Assembly (NCBI GenBank): GCA_023548195.1
Contig: JAJHZJ010000252.1
Span: 2,735,395 to 2,799,394, forward strand
DNA: 64,000 nucleotides
Origin: Bettongia penicillata ogilbyi
Taxonomy: Eukaryota; Chordata; Mammalia; Diprotodontia; Potoroidae
Reading direction: 5' to 3'
A program made the translations under genes and the position numbers. The notes under the pieces were generated by a model that saw nothing but the letters and a program-made list of their open reading frames with translations, was not told the DNA's origin and did no database searches. This document shows, in pieces, positions 58,041 through 64,000 of this stretch (within the stretch, counting starts at the first letter, position 1; every line of letters begins with the position of its first letter).

Positions 58041-58984
58041 CCTTAAGTTTCTTGCTTAAAATATGTCTCTAGGTCTCTAAATACAATTCCGGCACTGTGT
58101 CTGGATGTGTGCATACCCAAAAGAAAAAATTAATTTTTAAGAACACATGCCCTAACCTGGCTCTAAAACCCATAGGGAGGGGGAAAGGAAGGCTATCTAG
58201 CTTGGAAAGAGAAGTCAGTATTACAGAAAGTCGGGATCATACATGCTTGTCTAGAAAATGTTGTCTAGCTAGTCTTCCAAATTGTGAAAAGCTCACAGTG
58301 CTATACTGGCAGCATTTTTGGAAATCTCTTCTTTGAAGTGATAACATGAAAGCACTTCAAGTGAGTGATGGGTACCGCCCAACCAGATGGAGGTGAGGAT
58401 AGTAATTCTTCAAAGGGAGTAGAGGAAGAATTAGCCGCTCAGGTATAGAGAATGCTTGTCACAGCCTCAGTCTTCATTGTCTAGTATATGTTACCAGATT
58501 CTTTAACTTGAACCTTTCAAAATCAAGGAATTTGGGGTATAGTTCTTCCTTTTATAATGGGCCTGTTTTTTCTAAGATTACAATGCAGACTAACAAGAGC
58601 TATTTGTATTTTATAATCTTTTCCCGTCACCATAGCAGCTAGTGTAGTGCTAGGCAAATTAAAGTAGGTGCTACTGACTGACAGATCCTCCTTCTTTGGG
58701 AATTCTCTGTCCTCTCAATTGATCTCTTCCTTTTCCAGGTCTGCCATAATCTTAGGACATTGATCTGAGCCTCACTTGGTTGACATCATAGAAAAAATAT
58801 TTTGAATAACTAACTAGATTCTAAGCACTATACAGAATACAGAATTTCCTCTTAAACTTGGTTACATATATACATAAACTTCTGGCTTTGGAGTATGGGA
58901 TATGTATGTGGGGAATATGTGCAGAACAGGGTTGATGATGAAGGCACTAATATTATTTCTTGTTCTCATTTAAAAGATTGGATT
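58041..58984. other. Mostly unrecognised
   Basis: Only a short MIR/L2-tail-like trace at about 58640-58685 (agtgtagtgctaggcaaatt). Confidence 0.4.
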
Positions 58985-60035
58985 TTAGGCTTTATCCCCA
59001 GACTTGCAACTTGGATGTCATTTTTGATTTCTAACTATCACTCACTCTGTGTATCTAATCTGAGGCCAAATCCAATGAATGCTACCTTCACAACACCTAC
59101 CCTTTTGAATACATCCCTTTTATTTTCTCTGATACTGCCACCACCCTTGTCTAGGCCCTCATCAATGCAAAGCTTTCTGGCTGGCCTCTCTGCCTCAAGT
59201 CTCTTCCTATTCCATTTTATCCTTCACTTAGCTGTCAAAATGATCTTTGTAAAGCACAGGTCTGGTCATGACATACTACTATTCAGTAAATTCCAGTGGA
59301 TCCCTATTGTTTTCAGGATGAAATAAAAAATCCTCTGTTTGGTTTTTATATCCCTTTGTTCCCTGGTCCCTTTCCACCTTTCTAATCTTGTAACTTACTT
59401 ACACTGCACATACTCTGCTCCAGTGACTCGGGCCTCTTTGCTATTCCTTGGACAAGAGACTCCATCCATCAACTGCATTTTCACTGGTTGTCCTCCATGC
59501 CTGAAAATCTTTCCCTCTTCACCTCTTCCTCCTGGCTTTCCTGTCTTTTTTCAAGTCTGAACTAAAAGCCCACCTTCTGCAACATGCCTTTCCTACCTGT
59601 TTTCATGTAATGGTAGCCATTATGGTGGAGGTTGGGGGGAAAGGGAAGGAGAAAAAGGGAAAAAAAGAAATTTACACAAAAACTATTATATTTTAAAAAG
59701 GAATAGCAAATAGTACATAATTTGTGGTTTCATATATAATCATATTTCTTATCATACTATGTTATGGGAATATTTTTTTATTCCATGGATCAAAAATCAA
59801 ATAAAATTTTAAAAAAGGTTCTTTGCAGACCTTAAAAAAAGGATGTCTTTCCTGGTCCTTCTTAATGTTAGTACCTTCCCTCTGAGATTATCCCCGATTT
59901 ATCCTGGATATATCCTTTTTATACATTGCCATTTGAATGTTGTCTCCCCTTCATTATGCTCTGATCTCCTTGAGGATAGAAGCTGTTTTAAAACCCCTCC
60001 AAATCCACATAAATGTTTGTTGACTTATTTAGCTT
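58985..60035 (+). mobile_element. L2 LINE, sense, split by an L1-type insertion
   Basis: In order: gcaacttggatgtcattttt, tctttgtaaagcacaggtct then ggtcatgac, cagtaaattccagtggatcc, tactctgctccagtgactcg, aactaaaagcccaccttctg, then after the insertion ttcttaatgttagtaccttc, tgaatgttgtctccccttca and aaatgtttgttgactta. This covers the L2 ORF2 3' third and 3' UTR. Frames broken. Confidence 0.85.
59595..59842 (+). mobile_element. L1-type 3' end inserted in L2, with target-site duplication
   Basis: About 248 bp with a G/A-rich 3' UTR style, ending in A-rich sequence (the last A run is in ccttaaaaaaagg). It is flanked by atgcctttcct (59584-59594) and atgtctttcct (59843-59853), one mismatch, exactly where the L2 is interrupted. 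Confidence 0.65.
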
Positions 60036-60279
60036 GCGACATTTCATTAAAATTGTTTATTTCTTTTTTATTATTATTAATTTGACAAACTGCTTATATT
60101 GCTGAAAGCCTGGGAACCTCTTACTTCCTGACTCGACTTCCAGACTTCCCAGGAATTACTGTGTCCAGCTTGTGCCTACAGGTGAAGTAGATGTACCATA
60201 GCTTTCAAGGACATAACAGCACTAGTCAACATGGAGTGATGACCTTGAACCTTTCAATCACCGTTTTTCTTCACTGGAT

Positions 60280-62215
60280 CTTTCCTCTTGCATTGATACT
60301 TTGCTTGAACTCTTCCTTAGTGATTAATATACTCCTAGCCCCTTAACTCTCTGTTTCCCAATAATACTGAATTCTAAGCTGTTGAATACCTACTCCGTAA
60401 TTAAGAAATTTAAACTTTTCTTTTCGCCCTATTTGGTCCTGGCTCCCTCCAAATGACACTGCATCTCTGGTCACTCTTCAGTTCTCGTTCTATTTTTTTT
60501 TATCATACCCTCTGACTCACTGATGGTAGGGAAGTAGAAATACTCCTTGCCCTCCACTGTTACATCCAGATACTATTTCTACTCTCATTATGCAGCAACT
60601 TCTTCTCCTTTGATTTTTAAGATACCCCAAGTTATCACCCAATCTAGGTCATGGTAGCTGTTACCTATTGACCCTCAAAATTATTTTCCTTCTATTCTCA
60701 ATGAGTTTAGGATTTGGGTCATGTTTTCTTCTCAATCCTACCTCCTTTCCCCATACTAGTGAAATTTAACATACATGCTGACCAACATGTTCTCTCAAAT
60801 ATCCTTCAGTCTAAATTCCTGAGGTCTACTCTTTCACTTTCAAGTTAGCTTTAGAAAGAGATGATCATACCCTTGATCTTGGCATCATCTATACGTTTTC
60901 TGCTTCCATGTTTATGAAACCTTAAATTCTTTTATCTGATCATATTTTCCTATCATTCTGTCTTTCCAGTTCTTTTGATTTTTTTGTCCTGTGACTTTCA
61001 ATTTGTCACTCCTCACTGCTTTCCAAAGCCATTCCTTCTACTCTGGCTACTTTTGATCTTGACCCTTTGATAAACCAATCCATCTCTCCACTTTTCACTA
61101 CTCTCTAATCTCTTGTTCTCTTGTACATTTCATGGATCACCCCTTGTCAATCTCCAGCTCTGGATTAATTCCACCATCAGTCTACTTTCTTTCTACATAC
61201 ATGGTGCTAAACAAAGCTAGGAGCAATCACTAAGTCCCACTGACTGATTCTGTTTCACATTTATATTATCCAGGATCAATTCCTCCTTAATCAGTTCTGT
61301 GTTCCATTCTCCACAGTTCTTCCAAATCTCTTCTCTCCTTAACTGAGGACCCTGACTCATATTTTGCCATAAAAATTGAGCTCCCTATTCTCCCCTCCTT
61401 TTCTCTTCCATCACCCTCTCTCCATCTTCTCTCAAGAACAGACAATTTTTTTCCTTGCCAAGGCCAGCACACGTCCTTATACTCTTGATCCACTCCCATT
61501 TTATGTAGCATCTCAACTCTACTGTCATCCTCCCTCACTAATCCTTGATCTCTTTCTATCCTTCTGGTTCGTTCCCTCTTGTCTTAAATTTCTCTTTCCC
61601 TTTTCTTCTAAATTCCTTGAAAAAGCTATCTACACTTGCTGCTACCCTTCTTTCATTCTCCTCAGACTTTGCACTCTGGCTTCCAATATCATCTGTCAGC
61701 CTTCAGGCTGAGTTCTAAGTGAAACAAATTCTAAGGCTACACAAAAATATTTAAAATAGTTTTTTTTTTGTGGGGACAAAGAATTAGAACTCAAAGGGTA
61801 CACATCAATTGGGAAATGGGTGAACAAGTTATCACATATAAATCTGACAGAATGTTATTGTGCTTTAAAAATTTATGATGGTGATAGGCTGCCTTCAGAG
61901 TCACTAATGATAGTTTCATTGACCATGTTTTAAAAGATTTCTTAATTTTCTTTTAAATTCAAGTCTAAAATTAAATTTATTTTCTCAAATGTTATCCTCC
62001 TTGAATTGTCTGTATTGGACATATTGATCGTTCTCTCTTCCTGGACAACCTTTCTTTGGGGTTTCATGAGACTGCTCACTCTTGTTTTCCTTCTGCCTTT
62101 CTGATTGCCCTTTCTCAGTCTTTTATGCAGAATCAGCATCTACTAATTTTGGGTATCTTTTAAGGTTGTCCCGGGTCCTTTAGCTGCTAATGCCTTCCCC
62201 TCTAAAGTTATTGTT
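60280..62215 (+). mobile_element. L2 LINE 5' and central part, sense, split by a short L1
   Basis: A separate L2 copy. 61380-61700 shows L2 wording such as ccttgaaaaagctatctaca then cttgctgctaccc, and agactttgcactctggcttc. It resumes at 61890 with gagtcactaatgatagtttc, cctccttgaattgtctgtat and gtttcatgagactgctcact. It stops upstream of the YADD region. 60280-61370 is a less certain extension. The 111-codon plus frame at 61376 lies in the L2. Confidence 0.7.
61707..61889 (+). mobile_element. Short L1 3' fragment inside L2, sense
   Basis: acacatcaattgggaaatgg then gtgaacaagttatcacatat, followed by gacagaatgttattgtgctt. gccttcag occurs on both sides of it in the interrupted L2. Confidence 0.65.
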
Positions 62216-62227
62216 TATGTACTATTT

Positions 62228-62740
62228 TTTGAAAATTAAATTATATATTTTTTCAATTAAAAAAATTGCTTTCCATCCTTCCAATTTTCCTTTCTCCTCA
62301 GTTGAGAAAGGATAGTCTCATCAGAAACATGTATAGTCATGCAAATAAATTGCCTCATTGGCTATGTCCAAAAAAGGTATCAATCTGCACTCACATCAGG
62401 AGGTGAACAGAGTTTTTTCATCATGAGTACTCTGGAATTGTGGCTAGAATTAAGCTGATCATAAACTCGTTGAGCTAAATCTTTCAACGTTGTTTCTTTT
62501 CAATGTTGCCATTGCAGGGATTTTTCTCCTGGTTCTTTTCATTTCATTCTACAACAGTTCATGCTAGTCTTCCTAAGTTTCTCTGAAACTATCACCATCA
62601 TAATTTTTTATAGCACAATAACATTCTGTCAAATTTATATGTCATAATTTGTTCAGTTATTTCCCAATTGATGCGAACACTTTGAGTTTCTAATTCTTTG
62701 CCCCCACAGGAAAACTATTTTAAATATTTTTGTGTAGCCT
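62228..62740 (-). mobile_element. L1 3' end, antisense
   Basis: tagtcatgcaaataaattgc then ctcattggctatgtccaaaa, tttctcctggttcttttcat, caatgatgcgaacactttga-like wording, and ataacattctgtcaaattta. The same region as the L1 at 8.1 kb. Confidence 0.75.
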
Positions 62741-64000
62741 TAGAATTTCTTTCACTTAGGACTAATCCCTCCCTCAATCTACCTTCCCTATAACTCTTCC
62801 CTCTTTCTTTTTCTTGTTCCCTCCTGTCTCTTTTTTTGAGGGAAACATATTTCTCTATCTAACTCTGTGTATGTATATGTGTGTGCATGCGTGTGTGGAT
62901 TCTTCCCTCCTTGGAGCGGTTGAATGAGAATGGGCATGAGCTTCAAATGTCATTCCCTCTCCCTTGAATAGAAAGACTTTCACTTGGATACCCCAATTAT
63001 GTGGCTTAATTTTTCCCATCTTTCCTTTTCTTTTCCCCTTCTAGTGTTTTTCTCTTCCTTTGCCTTTACATTCATTATTGAAATAATCTTAAATCAGGTC
63101 TTAAAAGGACCACGTCTAGACCCTCTATGACCTGTGATGATGACATGCATCCTCTCCTCATTAGAATCAGTTTATCCTTTTTTTTAAAAAAAAAAAACAC
63201 CTAATATTTATTCTTGTTTACCTTTTGATATTTCTTTTAACTGCTGTATTTGCATTTTAAAGTTTCTACACAGTTCTAATCTTTCCATCAGCAATGCTTG
63301 GAAGTTCTGTATTTCGTTCAAGGTCCGTTTCCCCCTGTCGTTATACTTAGTTTTGTTGGATAAATTATTCTTGGTTGTAAGCCTATGCAACCAGATTGGT
63401 CTTGAATGTGACTTCTTGGTATTTGGCTGCTTCCTGTTGTTGTTCTTTGACCTGCAAACTCTGGATTTTGGCTATAACATTCTTGGGAGTTGTTTTGGAA
63501 TTTCTTTCAGGAGGTGAACGGTGGGTTCTTTCCACTTCCACTTTGTCCTCTGTTTCTAAAAGATGAAGACAATTTTCTTTTATGATTTCTTGAAATATGA
63601 AGTCTAGGATCTTTTTTATTTTTTGCTCAGGACTTTCAAATAGTCTAGTGACTCTTAAATTACATTCCCTTGATCTGTTTTCCAAGTAAGTTATTTTTGC
63701 TATGAAATACTTTATGCTTATTTCTATTTCTTGGTCTTTTGACTTTGTGTATACACACACATGTCTCTTGGAGTCATTTGGTTCATTTTAAATTTCATGG
63801 GCAAGGTTTTGTACTCCTTATACCAAACTATTTCTTTTCCTATTCTTTCTTCCATAGTTCTGATTCCTTTTCCATTTTTTTTCACAACTAGCACTCTCAT
63901 TTAATTTATAAAAATATTTCTAATTCTTAAAAAAACCCAAACTTTTGCTTTAACTTTTCCAAGAATTTTAGTTGAATTTATGCTAAACTTGTGTCTTTCT
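62741..64000 (-). mobile_element. HAL1/L1-type element, antisense, running off the right edge
   Basis: 3' UTR similar to the HAL1 at 31.2-31.7 kb (pyrimidine-rich, then a tgtgtgcatgcgtgtgtgga-type spot), then ORF1 remnants from 63208. The element continues beyond the window. Confidence 0.75.
63208..63780 (-). pseudogene. HAL1/L1 ORF1 protein remnant
   Basis: The minus frame from about 63760 reads YLENRSRECNLRVTRLFES, then FIFQEIIKENCLHLLETEDK, then ERTHRSPPERN and VIAKIQSLQVKEQ. This is the end of the coiled coil, the RRM-like core and the start of the C-terminal domain of L1-type ORF1p. A second frame from 63390 reads KYNDRGKRTLNEIQNFQALL then MERLELCRNF, the C-terminal end. A frame break and deletion separate the two near 63385. 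The order matches the HAL1 ORF1 at 31772-32838. Not functional. Confidence 0.85.

Noticed and set aside
1..64000. A previously undescribed multi-gene system
   Set aside because: The window contains no intact coding genes. Everything identifiable is a transposon layer, a simple repeat or a candidate non-coding element.

Overview
This window reads as non-coding nuclear DNA of a marsupial. The main evidence is the repeat content: tRNA-derived marsupial SINEs with a deltatheroid-free, purely marsupial body, MIR/CORE-type SINEs, long old L2 copies, CR1/L3 and RTE fragments, and many L1 and half-L1 (HAL1) pieces. The SINEs look like the WSINE1/MAR1 type described from Australian marsupials, and I see no copy of the SINE that is most abundant in opossum, so an australidelphian (dasyurid, possum, wombat, koala or kangaroo relative) is my best guess. 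Family names come from memory of consensus sequences, not from a search. I find no protein-coding gene, rRNA, tRNA gene or CRISPR array. Every longer open frame is low-complexity sequence, a transposon remnant, or lacks support.

Layout. Positions 1-900 hold microsatellites, a marsupial SINE and a MIR nested in another MIR. Positions about 890-7300 are the only long stretch nearly free of recognisable interspersed repeats. It is richer in G+C and CpG than the rest, has a CpG cluster at 2863-3075, and carries a 640-bp GA tract and a GA/GT tract. It is the best candidate for regulatory DNA, such as a promoter, enhancer or non-coding RNA start. From 7.8 kb to the end the DNA is AT-rich and mostly built of transposon layers.

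Notable layers: CR1 with a SINE inside (10.76-11.96 kb); antisense L1 pieces (15.4-20.5 kb); an L2 split by an L1 that made a target-site duplication (21.0-22.5 kb); a 460-bp direct duplication (24.8 and 26.9 kb); an essentially full-length antisense HAL1 with a clear target-site duplication (30.75-33.56 kb); a CAC/CAT minisatellite (37.65-38.16 kb); a long L2 with a recognisable reverse-transcriptase YADD box (41.25-42.5 kb); an L1 carrying a palindromic hAT MITE and an LTR-like insertion (45.8-49.3 kb); a second HAL1 (50.1-52.2 kb); L1 ORF2 remnants (43.9-45.5 and 53.9-55.1 kb); two more L2 copies interrupted by L1 3' ends (59.0-62.2 kb); and a third HAL1 running off the right edge.

There are no genes here that work together. 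The elements are genomic fossils whose nesting gives a relative chronology: L2, MIR and CR1 are oldest, L1, HAL1 and the marsupial SINEs inserted into them, and the hAT MITEs and the LTR-like piece sit inside L1. I found nothing that qualifies as a new multi-gene biological system.
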